A DNA stretch of 64,000 bases from the NCBI GenBank assembly GCA_036785325.1, contig JAXIVH010000029.1, forward strand, positions 1,375,633 to 1,439,632. The letters are read 5' to 3'. The translations under genes were made by a program, and so were the position numbers. Positions 23,681 through 35,800 of the stretch are shown here, piece by piece. The notes beneath the pieces were generated by a model that saw only the letters and a program-made list of their open reading frames with translations, did not search any database and was not told the origin of the DNA. How positions within the stretch are numbered: position 1 is the first letter of the stretch; the number at the start of each line of letters is the position of its first letter. This stretch comes from Urophycis tenuis. Lineage: Eukaryota > Chordata > Actinopteri > Gadiformes > Phycidae.

Positions 23681-24361
23681 ATGGACAGGTGTGCCCCTTC
23701 CACGGTTCCCTGTTCTCCAGGGCTATTATGGGATGCCGAGAGTTGTGGGTGCGTCCCTGAAGACAGCGGCTACCCTGACCGAGAACTGGGTATGCGTGTG
23801 TTTGGTGTAGTGTTTGTGTGTAATGTGCGTCTTTTTTTTGTTGATCACTTCTGACCATTGTTCTTCTGCGGTGGGTCCAGGGGTTCTCGACTCTGGCCTG
23901 CTGGCTCTTTGTGGACCGAGCCGGGTCCTGGACGAGTCCAGCTGTCAATGTGTGTGTCGCAACGGTCTGACGGAGAGCAGCTGTGAGCCGGGCTGGAGGC
24001 TGGACCACGAGACCTGTGAGTCTGGAGAGCTAGTCAGAACCACCCTTTTAGAACCCTGATAGGACACGGATTAATGCCGTTAGAACTAGCTAGCTGTTAG
24101 CTTAACTTCTAAGAACCCTTATTAACAGTTAACAACTTAACCTGTTATAAGAACCATGTTGGAACCTGATTTGACACTGAACCCTAGTTACTCCAGTTAC
24201 AGACCTGGTTTCCACATTAGTCCAAATATTAACCTGTTACAACCCAGTTCAAATCATGTTAAAACCCTGTACAACTTAGTTAGAACCCTGATTAGAAAGA
24301 TCAGTATTTATGCTTCAGTCGTGTGTGTGTGTGGTGTGTGTGTGTGTGTGTGTATGTGTGT

Positions 24362-24405
<44 letters not shown>

Positions 24406-24407
24406 TG

Positions 24408-24440
<33 letters not shown>

Positions 24441-24935
24441 TGTGTGTGTGTGTGTGTCCAGGTGAGTGCCAGTGTGAGGAGCCAGCCGAGGGGAGGGGCT
24501 GTCCCTCTGGCCAGCGCTGGGAGGCGGAGCTCTGTGGGTGTGTGTGCGCCGCTCGTTGCCCCGGCAACCAGCCCCTGAACCCAGACACCTGCCTCTGCCA
24601 GTGCAGAGAGAGCCCTCAGAGCTGTCTGCGGCAGGGAAAGAGGTTCAATACCCACACCTGCAGGTACACACAGACGCACCTGAAGATAACACACACATCT
24701 GCAGCAAACATACCTACACCTATCTACAACAGGGCAAGAGACCTTAAACCAACTGTGATAAAGGATCGACTGTAGCTGTGATATAGGACAGACTGTAGCT
24801 GACTTTGTCTTCTTTTCTCCCAGTTGCTATCGGTTACCATGCAGGAAGTCAAAGCATGGATGTCAGCAAGGCTTCTACTACAGCCCACAGGTGTGCCAGT
24901 GCATCCCCACCTATATGAGGCCTGCCTGGAACTGA
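20205..24935 (+). CDS. vegfc: Vascular endothelial growth factor C
   Basis: Secreted ligand of VEGFR-3/VEGFR-2 driving lymphatic growth. Exons 20205-20303, 22383-22659, 22825-23015, 23343-23470, 23689-23789, 23881-24015, 24462-24663, 24824-24935 give 414 aa (human 419). Residues 1-17 form a signal peptide (LKLVLLLWLVSRTLCSG). The cystine-knot domain has the eight Cys of the C/D subfamily (CVAVHRCGGCC, then NHTSCDC) and N-glycosylation sites NTT, NKT and NHT. AIIRR matches the furin site before the C-terminal propeptide. The propeptide has the CX10CXCXC repeats (CGPSRVLDESSCQCVC, CPSGQRWEAELCGCVC, CPGNQPLNPDTCLCQC). The ending CQQGFYYSPQVCQCIPTYMR matches VEGF-C, not VEGF-D. The N-terminal propeptide is unusual: a Gly6 run followed by an acidic run replaces most of the region before the knot. 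Confidence 0.94.
21225..21530. repeat. 44-bp minisatellite, vegfc intron 1
   Basis: About seven units of CTGTCTAACCCCTACCTGCT followed by CCTTAATGACCTTTCTCTGTA. Upstream, 20304-21224 of intron 1 holds no recognised element. Confidence 0.9.
21900..22245 (+). repeat. Homopolymer cluster and SINE tail, vegfc intron 1
   Basis: A poly-C run and AAAT repeats at 21898-21990 are followed at 22170-22240 by GTAAGTCGCTTTGGATAAAA and a variant of the CTGCTAAATGCCCTAAA tail, the conserved 3' tail of fish tRNA-derived SINEs. Confidence 0.7.
23617..23679. repeat. (GT)n microsatellite before vegfc exon 5
   Basis: GT run ending 10 bases before the exon at 23689; the acceptor is TTTATGGACAG. A polypyrimidine tract is essentially absent. 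Confidence 0.95.
24319..24459. repeat. (GT)n array before vegfc exon 7
   Basis: GT run with GTATGTGTGTGG interruptions, reaching the acceptor GTGTCCAG at 24461. Introns 2, 4 and 6 of vegfc all end in GT runs. Confidence 0.95.
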
Positions 24936-25725
24936 CCAATCACAAACCAGCACATCCTGGAATGAGCCAATCACAGACCAGCACATCCTGGAACCGGAAC
25001 AATTACAGACAGATTTTTGGTTGGAGCGACTGTGAGAACTTTGGACTAGAACAGTAACTCCTTGTTCTGTACACAAGGGGGGAACGCATTAAGATACAGC
25101 TATATGAGATGTATATCACCTGTCTTTGTATTCAACCGTTTGCCATGTGACCAAAATGAAAGTTTTCCTCTTTTGTGGGTTTTTGTGGTAGTTACATCAC
25201 AGATTTTGAAATGTTTGAATACTTTAGAAGCTCTTTAAACATTGAAGCATTACAAAGATCCAGGCCTTCAGAATGCGTTGAGGCGTTAAAATACCAAGTT
25301 CTCCAAGAGATGTAGGAACTAACCAAAGATGCACAGCTTTTAATCTAGTGATCTAGTGAGCGCAGGGCACTGCATCTCCTCCAAAAGCAGGATTTGAAAT
25401 ATTCCAACACAGAATGTTTCTGCTTTTTACAAGGCAATCGTTTGTATTAAGTTTGAAACACGCTGTGTCTTCATCAATCACTTTAAGTCACGGCAAGTTT
25501 AATGGTGTTGCCTGATTGCAGCGATATAAAAGGATAGATTGCACATGTTCTGTCTCCCAGAGTATTTGAACATGCGCTCCAATACTTACTGATATGTTCA
25601 ACCCAGTGGACATTTTGGGTTACGAGTTAGACATTTCTACCTCGTTCAGTATTTCATTTCCTTCTATTACCATTTTCTCTCTCATCCCTTTCACACATGC
25701 CCATATATATATATATATACATGTG

Positions 25726-25773
<48 letters not shown>

Positions 25774-27124
25774 TGTATTCGCACGTATATATACATACAT
25801 ATACATTTAACTGACAGGCCTAAAATCCCAAATTCAAGCAAGTGTGTCAAGTTTGTCACTTGATGGATTACAAAAATACCTTCAAACTACCATACCCTAC
25901 CTGGAGTAAAAAAACTTCTGAGTTGAGAATCAGTAGACAAAACAAATGAAGAAACGAAACAATCAAGAAACATTTGAGGTTAACAGTTATCAATTCAACT
26001 GAAATGCTGAATAAGTTTTATTGTTTTGATTCAACAGTGTTATAAAATCCCAGGCCTGACACCCATATACAATACATTCTCGTATATATTTATATATAAG
26101 CCAAAATCTTCAAGTATTTACAAAAGATAGAAAATAAAGCCTGCCAATAAATTAAAACTGTTGCCTCATTAAAAACGCCCAAATGATGTGTGTTCAAACA
26201 GTCCTGACTTCCTGATCCAGACGGGTCAAAGCAACAGTCCCAAAGTCTTCAGACCCTAGTCTGCCCCTACAGTGACTCCAGTGGGACCCTAGAGGGGTGA
26301 CTCTAGTGTGACCCTAAAGCTAAGCCAGGGAAACAGTAGACACTGTGGCGAAACAGTTCACAAAATGCAGTAACCGGTGGCTGAACCAGGCTCAACCCTT
26401 AAGAGCTGAGATTTAAAAAAAAAAAGCCCCGTGGTGAACACTGAACCCAGCTGGCGGCTAACGGTACTGCAGTGGACAACATTAGTCATATTGAAAGATT
26501 TTCAAACATAATTTGATAAACTATGTTCAGGCCTGCACCAGTGGGCCTAGTGCGGGCTACTCAACCTGAAGGATTAAATAAAAGATCAAATACACACCTT
26601 TTATTTATTTTTTTTCATCTTACATTTCAACTTCTATTATAACAAAATATTTCAAGTATCAACACCGAACAAAAACAAAACAAACGGAAAGTCAACAGCG
26701 TTCTAGTGCAAAAAGCAAAAAAGTGAAGTAGGTGTTATGGCTTGAAATAAACGATGCTAAACTGTCTCTTTCACAGCATTCTGGAGCCCCGAACTCGGCC
26801 GTCCAGGCCAGGCACTTTAATACTACATTTCCCAAAACCCCCTGCAGGGTTGGTTCTGTCCATCCCATAAACCCAGACCCCCAGAAGTCGACGTCTCCTG
26901 GACGTGGTCCTGGTCCTCGTCCGCCCGGGTCCTCAGCCTTGAAGTAACTCCCCAGATCCTCAGCTGTTGTCTGTGGGAGAAACACATTGGGCTTTTAAAG
27001 TACAAAAACTATTTCCTTCCCAAAAGCTGCACGGAAAGACATCTGATGTAACACCTAAATGCTCTGAACCGTAGGGTCTGGGTGGTGGCCGTCATGTTAG
27101 TGGAGCAGCGAAGTGATATAATCG
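24936..27124. other. Convergent 3' flanks of vegfc and znf654
   Basis: Plus-strand AATAAA at about 26131 and 26146 could end vegfc. A minus-strand AATAAA (reverse of TTTATT, 26015-26020) could end a leftward transcript, so the 3' ends may overlap by about 100 bp. An AT-rich microsatellite lies at 25700-25800. A 97-codon minus-strand frame at 26692-26985 follows an AG (CTCCCACAG) but matches nothing I know. Otherwise no gene is seen. Confidence 0.5.
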
Positions 27125-29852
27125 TTCAGTTTATGATACAAGCGTGAAAATTGGCATGAGCAGTTCCATGGGTCACTTGACAAGAAAATTGTCCAAGCCA
27201 CTTGAAATTTCAAGATGGCAGCCATTTTTCAAGATGGCCGACACCTTAGTGGAGCAGTTAAGTGATATATATGGTGGTTTATTTGGTGATAAAAGCATGA
27301 AAATTGGCATGAGCAGTCTCTGTGAATCACTTGACAATAAGCCACCCACAGCTACTTGAAATTTCAAGATGGCGGCCATTTTTCAAGATGGTCACCACCT
27401 TAGCCGAGCAATTAGGCTTAAGAAATCATTTAGTTGGTGATAAAAGCATGAAAATTGCCATGAGCTTTCTCGAAGGGTCATTTGACAAGAAACCGCCCAT
27501 AGCAACTTCAAATTTCAGGATGGCGGCAATGTTTCAGGATTACTGCCGCCCGCCATGTGGATATCTAAATTATACATTTTCTCATAGAAATGTATTGGGT
27601 TCCTCAAAAGACTGAAGAGAGGTTGTTTGACTGTGTTTTGTCTGACTCCTCGCCCGTGACCTGTCCAGTTTGGTAAAGCCTGTCAGGAGTTGCCTCCCAC
27701 CGGCATAGCTCTCAGGGTTCATTGAGGTACACAAGCTCCCATACCATGACAAGGTAACAGTCACAAGGGAGGTTTTTTTTATTTTTTATAAACTAACAGC
27801 TATTAAACATGTCAAATAAATACTAAGAGGTGGGGAAACAAAAAATATGATTAATACACAAGCACAGTTGTGGTGCTGAACGGACAGTGCACCAAACAAA
27901 AACTTGAGCAAAGACCAATACTGAATGTCAGTAAGAACAGATCCAGAGGCAACAGTGGCTCTGGCTGACACAGCCATGGAACCATGACAAACAGAAAGTA
28001 TCTCAAACAATACTAAGGAACTAAACTGAAAATGTGCATCACTGTTAGATATATGCAGATATACGCAATGTTGCAAAGTAAGAACTGAAAATGTCACAGT
28101 AATAGGCTGGTGACAAAGTAAAACATGATGCGCCGATGTGGCGAGGGGAAGCTGAGCCTTAGGCCTACACCGGAAAACATAGAGGACAACGGGGAATAAC
28201 ATTGGCAAAAGAAACATGCAAATAGGTTCTAGCAGGGGCAACTACATAGGTACTGAGTCCATATCTGAAGCACTTACACCTTCCGGTACATGCCTTGTTG
28301 CACCCACATTTGGTCAACTCCTAACAATTCTCCGCAATAGGTGGACGTGGAGTCCAGAAGACTTTCCACTCTTCGTCCTGTTTAACCCATCCCCAGTCGG
28401 ATGGGCTCGGCATTTGTGGATGTCGCTTCAATGCATTTCCCCACACGTATCCATCCTCATCAGAAGCACGTTTGCCATGCTCTTTGAGTGCTGCTTGAGT
28501 TTGTGGGAACAAGTCATATTGTCTTTGCTTTCTGGCAAAGAGATCAAGCCTGACCTCGTTCACAGTGGTGACATCGCTGGACCTGTCATACATTAGCACA
28601 ACAAATCTCTCCAAAGAGGTCACTATCCTCCACTGCAGAGGGACATTTGCTGAGTCTTGCAAATGTGTTTGAGACCTCATTACACACGTCCCATATTTTC
28701 CAGGCAGACTTCTTTGATTTGCCATGGAAGGATGACACAATGTCACAACCACTGAAGGCCTGGAAGAAGAGGATACCAAGTGTTTTCTCTGGTCCTATGG
28801 GTGAAACCACCTCATGTATTGGGATCCATCTTGTATTCTTTCCTTTGCCAAAAGTCACTCATTTTCCCCAGGCCAAGTTGCATCAAAGACGGCATAACAG
28901 AAGTGTCTATGATAAAAATGTCTGTCTCATTGGCATCAATCATCAGGGATTTGTTTCCTTGTTTCACTGCATGCTGGGCATGAAGGAAAATACGCGTGTC
29001 TGCCTCTTCATGACTACACGGGGCTACTGCATCCAGGTTAGTAGCTTGGTTGCTAACAGCATCTTCCCCCTTCGTCACAATGACTATATTGGCTGTTTTC
29101 ATTTATGTTACATTGAACCCCTCTGAGTTTAACAGCAGTGATATATCACCAGTGTGCCCTGGTAGTGCAGATATTCACTCTTGTCTAATCTATCTATGAT
29201 CAACAAATCAACACAACTGTATTTTGATGTCTTAAAAGTTTTTCTTTAGCATAATCTAAAACATCTAAAATAAAATGACACCAAATCATCCTCAATGAAA
29301 AACCCCAATACATTTCTATCGGAAAATTGATTTTTTGAGGATCCAGGGGACGGCCATCTTGAAAATAGAAATTTCAAGTGGCTCGAACGTTTTCTTATAT
29401 CTGTCTCACAAACCAAACCATTATATCGCTTAACTGCTCCATTTAGGTGGTGGTAATCTTGAAAAAAATGGCCGCTATCTTGAAATTTCAAGTGGCTGTA
29501 GGCGGTTTCTTGTCAAATTAAACTTTGAGAGGGCTCATGGCATTTTCATGCTTGTATCACCAACTAAATTATTTCTTAAGCCAAACTGCTCCACTAAGGT
29601 GGTGGCCATCTTAAAAAATGTCCGCCATCTTGAAATTTCAAGTTGCTTGTGGGTGACTTATTGTCAAGTGACCCACAGAGACTTCTTCATGCCAATTATT
29701 ATGCTTGTATCACCAAATAAACCATTATATCACTTAACTGCTCCACTAAGGTGTTGGCCATCTTGAAATTTCAAGTGGCTCAGACAATTTTCTTGTCAAG
29801 TGACCCATGGAGACTGCTCATGCCAATTTTCACACTTGTATCATAAACTGAA
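27125..29852 (-). mobile_element. Long-TIR DNA transposon encoding a HEEADTR-type protein (degenerate)
   Basis: The ends are inverted repeats of about 480 bp (27125-27605 and 29305-29852), both starting TTCAGTTTATGATACAAG. Each is built of about 150-bp subunits with the palindrome CTTGAAATTTCAAG next to ATGGC and CTTAGTGGAGCAGTTAAGTG. The centre encodes, on the minus strand, a decayed protein in several frames (see next entry). No target duplication was found: an extra partial subunit lies left of 27125. Confidence 0.8.
28255..29102 (-). pseudogene. Transposon protein with HEEADTR, GCDIVS and CXC motifs
   Basis: Consecutive minus-strand frames (29102-28812, 28858-28586, 28779-28321) overlap out of phase, so at least two frameshifts are present. 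Motifs in order: CSHEEADTRIFLHAQHA, a DANETDIFII segment, WIPIHEVVSPIGPEKTLGIL, AFSGCDIVSSFHGKSKKSAW, LERFVVLMYDRSS, PSPSDWGWV, and in another frame a cysteine cluster KCGCNKACTGRCKCF resembling a CXC domain. I recall similar motifs in multicopy, poorly annotated animal proteins, but cannot assign a named transposase superfamily. Confidence 0.65.
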
Positions 29853-29882
29853 GGATTCTGCCAAAAATAAGCACTTAGCCCA

Positions 29883-32800
29883 CTATGTGGGGCCAGGCAT
29901 CGGAAGGGTCACCCGTGCAGGAGAGGGAGCGCCTGCATGCTCACCTTCATCAGAGTCAAAGCCGAACATGCTGGAGCACATCTTGTCCTGGAGGTGGGCT
30001 CGCAGGTCTTCATTGTGGCCAAAGGATACAAAGCAGCTGGGGCAGCGTGTGACGGGTCGGGGGTCAGGGTCTGGGTCCGTGTTCTGGAGTGGTAGCGAGC
30101 TGAACATGGACATGTGCTTCCGGCGCTTGGGCATGTTGGTGAACCTCTCATCCAGGTAGGCGGTTGGAGGCGCACGGAAGTAGGTCTTGCGGCAGGAGGG
30201 CAGGGTGGCTTCAGTTGGCACCTCTGCCGTAGCCTTTCGCTTCCCGGCAGTGCTCACCGGCACTGTAGGGCCAACATGGTCGCAGGCCCCTTGCCGTTCA
30301 ATCTCGCTGGTGGCGGCAACATTGGCCACCTGCACACCTTCAGTTGTCATGGCAACCGAGGGACCTTTTGTTGCCTTGACGACCGAAGGATCTTTTGTTG
30401 TCCTTGCAACCAAGGGACCTTTTGTTGTCCTAGCGACCGGAGGACCTTTTGTTGTTTTGCCTACTGTGATGTCAGTAATTTTAGAGGGAGTTCGGCACTT
30501 GGATTTGGATGTGTTACCTGTTGATGTTTTCTTGGTCTTTGGACCACTTCTTACATGTGCAGCACTTCCCTTTCCTGCCAGTTTTCCAACAGAATTTGAT
30601 GCAGTGGCTGAAATACGTTTGTGTTTTTTAGAGACTTGTGACTTGTTTAACTGTTCCTGGACTGTAGTGGCCAAGTTGGGAGCAGACTGTTCCTGGACTG
30701 GGGAGGTCATGTTGGTAGAGGATTGTTCTTTGGCTGTGGAGGCCATGTTGGCATCAGAATGTTCTTGGGCTGTAGAAGCCATGTTGGGAGCAGACTGTTC
30801 CTGGACTGTGGAGGCTACAGGAGCAGACTGTTCCTGGACTGTGGAGGCTACAGGAGAAGACTTTTTCTGGACTGTAGAGACCATGGTAGGAGAAGACTCT
30901 TCTTGGGCTGTAGAGGCCATAGGAGCAGACTCTTCTTGGTCTGTAGAGGCCATGGTGGAAGCAGGCTGTTCCTGGACTGTAGAGGCCACAGGGGCAGACT
31001 GTTCTTGGACTGTAGAGGCCACAGGGGCAGACTGTTCTTGGACTGTAGAGGCCACAGGGGCAGACTGTTCTTGGACTGCAGAGGCCACAGGGGCAGACTG
31101 TTCTTGGACTGCAGAGGCCACAGGGGAAGACTGTTCTTGGACTGTAGAGGCCACAGGGGAAGACTGTTCTTGGACTTTAGAAGCCACAGGGGAAGACTGT
31201 TCTTGGACTGTAGGGGCTATAGGAACAGACTGTTCTTGGACTGTAGGGGCCATAGGAACAGACTGTTCTTGGACTGTAGGGACCATAGGAACAGACTGTT
31301 CTTGGACTGTAGGGACCATAGGAACAGACTGTTCTTGGACTGTAGGGGCCATAGGAACAGACTGTTCTTGGACTGTAGGGGCCATAGGAACAGACTGTTC
31401 CTGGACAGTAGACGCCATGGTGGCAGCAGACTGTTCCTGGACAGTAGACACCATGGTGGCAGCAGATTGTTCTTGGGCTGTGGGGGCCACAGGAGCAGAC
31501 TGTTCCTGAACTGTAGAGGCCACAGGAACAGACTGTTCCTGAATTGTAGAGGCTATGGTGGGAGCAGATTGTTCCTGGACTGTAGAGACCATAGCAGCAG
31601 ACTGTTCCTGGGCTGCAGAGGCCAAATTGAAAGCAGACTGTTCCTGGGCTGTAGAGGCCATGTTGGGAGCAGACTGGTCCTGGGCTTTAGAGGCCATGTT
31701 GGGAGCAGACTGTTCCTGGGCTGTAGAGGCCATGTTGGGAGCGGACTGTTCCTGGGCTGTAGAGGCCATGTTGGGAGCAGACTGGTCCTGGGCTTTAGAG
31801 GCCATGCTGGGAGCAGACTGGTCCTGGGCTGTAGAGGCCATGTTGGGAGCAGACTGGTCCTGGGCTGTAGAGGCCATGTTGGGAGCAGACTGGTCCTGCG
31901 CTGTAGAGGCCATGTTGGGAGCAGACTTTTCCTGGGCTGTAGAGGCCATGTTGGGAGCAGACGGTTCCAGGACTGTAGAGGCAAAAGGAGCAGACTGTTC
32001 CTGGGATGTTGAGACTACAGTACGTTTGTGATGCAAAGACCGTTTTTCTTCCACTACGCGTCCACATTTCCGTTTGCCAGATGATTTCTTATTAGATGCC
32101 ATTTCACTCAATTCACTCAACAATGGCAGGTGAAGATTCTTAGTTTTGTGGCCAATTATGTTAAGTTTTACCTGCCTGTTCTCAAGCCTCCTTCTCATCC
32201 TTCTACTGGTAGTTACTAGGGGAGGCGGTGAGGTGAGGTGCATTTGTTTAGCTCTTTGTCTTAAATTCGTTTTCCTAAGCGTGTGTGAGACCGTGCTGCT
32301 GGAATCAGCTTGAGACCTTCTAAACGTTGAACTCTTTCTGTGACAGCGGATTTCTGCCCCAGGAGCCTTGGCCGCCTTGGTGTCTTTGATTGCATAGTGT
32401 TCCCGCTCGTGAAGGTTGAGTGCCCAGAGGCAGATGAAGAGCTTAGAGCAGCCAGGAACACAGCAGCTGGCCTGCAGGGGGTGGTGCTTCCGGGAGTGGC
32501 GCCTCATTTCCAAGCCAGTCTTGAAGCGTGCCCCGCACCCCTGGTGAAGGCAGGGGTGGCGAGGAGTTAGGCGGTGGCGCTCCACATGGTGCCGGTAGTG
32601 CTGGAAGCTCCAGAGCACACGCAGGCACACGCTGCACTGGCCGTTGCTGATGTGGAAGGCGAGTTCCAGAGGGGTGTCGTCCTGGGGGTGATTCTCCAGA
32701 GCATGGTAGAGGAGGGCCAAGGGGCTTCGTGAAAGGTTCGCGTGCCAGTGACAGCCGACCACGGGGCAGCATTTCTCGGTTGCGACCACAGTCACCGCTT

Positions 32801-35800
32801 CCGGTTGTTTGGCAGGTTGTTTAGGAAGTCGGTTGGTTGCATTTGGTCCATTGTCCATTTTCACAAGTTTGTCCTCCTTTTCTATCGGACATGGCAGCCC
32901 AGGCTTGTTGGGGACGGGTTGCCTGTTTCTTGCAGGGCTTCTCTTAATGTGTCCATTGAGCTTATGACTAGGCAATGGGCTCATACTTGGCTTTGCAACA
33001 ATGCTATCAGAACGTAACCTCCTGGAATCAGAGGGCGCTGGTACAGCTGAAGCGGGTGTGGTTGTGGATTTCCTGGGTCGTCTTTGATCACGTACTAGGG
33101 GCGGTGGGCTTGTGGTCTTGAGCTCTTCACTCTGCTGTGGTGTGTCGCCGGTTTGCCCTTTATGCTCTGACTCTCTCAGTTTCTTCAACTTGTCGATGTG
33201 CTCTGACAGGTGCATCATGGCAAGGAGGTCGTCATTGAACAGCATGCCACAGAACATGCACTTGTTCCTGCGGTAGTGAAACATTGCATGCACTGCCACG
33301 CGCTTCCCCCTGAACACCTTGTCGCAGAGTGTGCAGCGGTACTCCAGATGCGACTCCGACTCAGACTCCAGTGGAGCGTGGGTTTGGTCACCACCGTCTT
33401 TGGGCTCCTGGATTGGCTCATCCTCGGAGTTAGGCTTGCTTAGATAACAAGAGGACTTCTCTGTGCAAGGAGAGCAGGGGTGCACCGTGGTCTTGGGGGG
33501 ACAGTCTGGAATGTTTCCTAGTGTTGGGCTCTGCTGCGCAAGGAGACTCTGCCCTTCCGTTGCCTCTCCTGAAGCCTCCAGGACACACTGAGGAGCCGCC
33601 GGTGCTAATGCACTCACCGTCTCCGATAGTAACCTCAGGCCGTGTAGGTCTTCTTCAACGTGGCTGCCGTGTGTATCTGAGGCTCGGCCCATCACCCCAT
33701 CATGACCCATGGACTCGGTGACGTCATCTGCGCAGTGTCCAACAGCATCATTGCCTGCAATGTGCACGTTAGCGTAAGACACTTTAGCTGAAGCATCAAT
33801 CACGGCAGAGTCTGAGACCCCTCCAATTTGGAAGGGAGCAGAGTCTTTGCAAGCAGTGGAATGGCATACCCCATGACCTGCATTTTCTAGAGAGCGCGTT
33901 AAGCTATGGCCACCAGTTGCAAGCAGCGTGTTAGCAACGGCTTTGGTTGTTGATGCTCGTTCTGTCCTTATGTCCATATACTCAGGAGCCAATGAACAAT
34001 GCTCGGCAAGGCAAATTTTGTTGTCCAACGGCAGAGAGCCCTCGCTAGCAGCCTTAGTGTGGCCCTCATATAAAAGCTGGGACTGACCCGCTCTCGTTCT
34101 GACTTGTGAGGCAATGGTGACCTTCATCTCGACCAGGGGCTTGCTGCGGGGAAGATGGGTACTGCCCTTGGTGGGAGGAGCCTGAGACGACGAGCGTGTG
34201 ACCACAGAGGCCGTACTCTGGACCTCGGGGGCGGCTGCCAAATGCTTATTGCGGCGCGCGTAGCAGTGCAGCTGCTGCGCCAACGAAACCTCATCTGATG
34301 CCCTGATGACGACGCGCTTCAGGTGCACGGTCTTGTGTGACTGTGGGGGGTGCGGCACACTCGCTGACGCTTTGTACAGTAACAGTGGGGGGAGTCCGTT
34401 CCTCTCATCATTGAAAATATCAGACAGCTCATTGTCTGGCAAAGAGAGCTCTAGAATGACGTGGGCAGGCGAGACGGGCCGCAAGTAATCCAGAGAGAGG
34501 CCTTTCAGATGCCTGGTCGTGCTTTGCTTTTCTGCTAGGTCACACTTCACCAGGTGTTTCTCCTTGGTGCTGGTTTTGGGCAGAGCGGAGGAGTTCCTTT
34601 TCACTAGCGGCCGTGCCTTCCCCTGCACCTTCTCCTGCGCCTCCTCCTGCTGTTGTTTCCTCCGGAGCTTTTTCACCTTGCGGTGAGCATTCATCTCCAG
34701 TGTTCCCGAGTCTTCCAGGAGCCAGCGCGGCGTCCTGATCCTGCGCTTGGGGCGGTTCTTCTCGGAGAAGCGTGTGATGCGCCGCTGTTCCCCGTGGCAT
34801 GTGGATGAGGAGAGCCCGTCATTGGTTCTGCTCGGCTGCCAAAAGTAGCGTCGGAGAAACTCCCCAGACTCCCTTGGCGCCTGTGTCCTTGCCGTGTGTT
34901 TGTTGTTCTTTTTTAGCGTGCTGTTGCCCAGCGACTGCGTGCTGCCACAACTATGTCTAGTCCTTCTGGGTGTCACACCGTTTCTGTGGCGTTTCTTGGC
35001 CTCTGACTGATAAGGGTCCGTGGCGTTTGTGGGCGGGGGTGGGTGTGTGAGGGGGCGAACAGTGGCCTCTTTGGCAGAGTGTGACTCCTCGGGCGTCTCC
35101 TCACGGGCAGCTCGAAGGGCCTCCCTGTTTAGGAGCTTCTGGCAGTTGGACCGGATCGCGGCGACGTTCCAGAACTCTGGGTCGAAGACCAGGTCTTTCT
35201 TCAGAGCCTGCAGACAAACAGAAATGGTGGGTTTTAGACACAAGCAAAATGACACTACCCAAAGTATTTGCGAGACTTCCAGACTGTCGGAGATCCGTTT
35301 GAGAGTACCTGCAGGATGTCAAAGCGCACATGGTTTCCAATGGGGGCGGCCTCTGCATGGTACTCCTGGTCTGGGAGTGAGTAGAGCTGTACCACCGTCC
35401 TGTAGGCCCCCAGGGTGCGCTCCTGAAAGAAGACCAGGAGAGCACAGACCCGGCACACCTCCAGGTCTTGGGGCAGCAGGCTGGCGACAGTCTTATAGAC
35501 CAGGGAGCGTACGCTGTCATCAGACACCAGACCAGAGCGGAGCACACGGGAGCAGAGCTCCACGCAGAACTGCAGCCCGGGGTTGCCCAACTACACAGGG
35601 AAACAGATGCATGTGTTATCGGATCACTAGGCCTTTCTCTAGAACTCCTTTTGTGCAGGTCCATACAGATGGGATACCCCAACCAATGACAACACTGGTC
35701 CAGTGGAATAGGGAATAAACCAACCATAAACCATCACCACGTGCTACAGCAATGACCCGTTTTAATCGTTCATAAAAGAACAGAGGAGTTAGCAGGAGGT

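Noticed and set aside
20205..24935. VEGF-D instead of VEGF-C
   Set aside because: The C-terminal CX10CXCXC repeats with CPGNQPLNPDTC and the final CYRLPC...VCQCIP segment match VEGF-C; VEGF-D lacks this ending.
30187..32012. Two long plus-strand frames (440 and 429 codons) opposite the znf654 repeat
   Set aside because: They arise because the minisatellite unit is a multiple of 3 bp. They have no start context, no domain and lie antisense to a clearly conserved exon.
32443..34800. Short minus-strand frames inside znf654 exon 9 in other phases
   Set aside because: They overlap the conserved finger-encoding frame and are GC-driven shadows.
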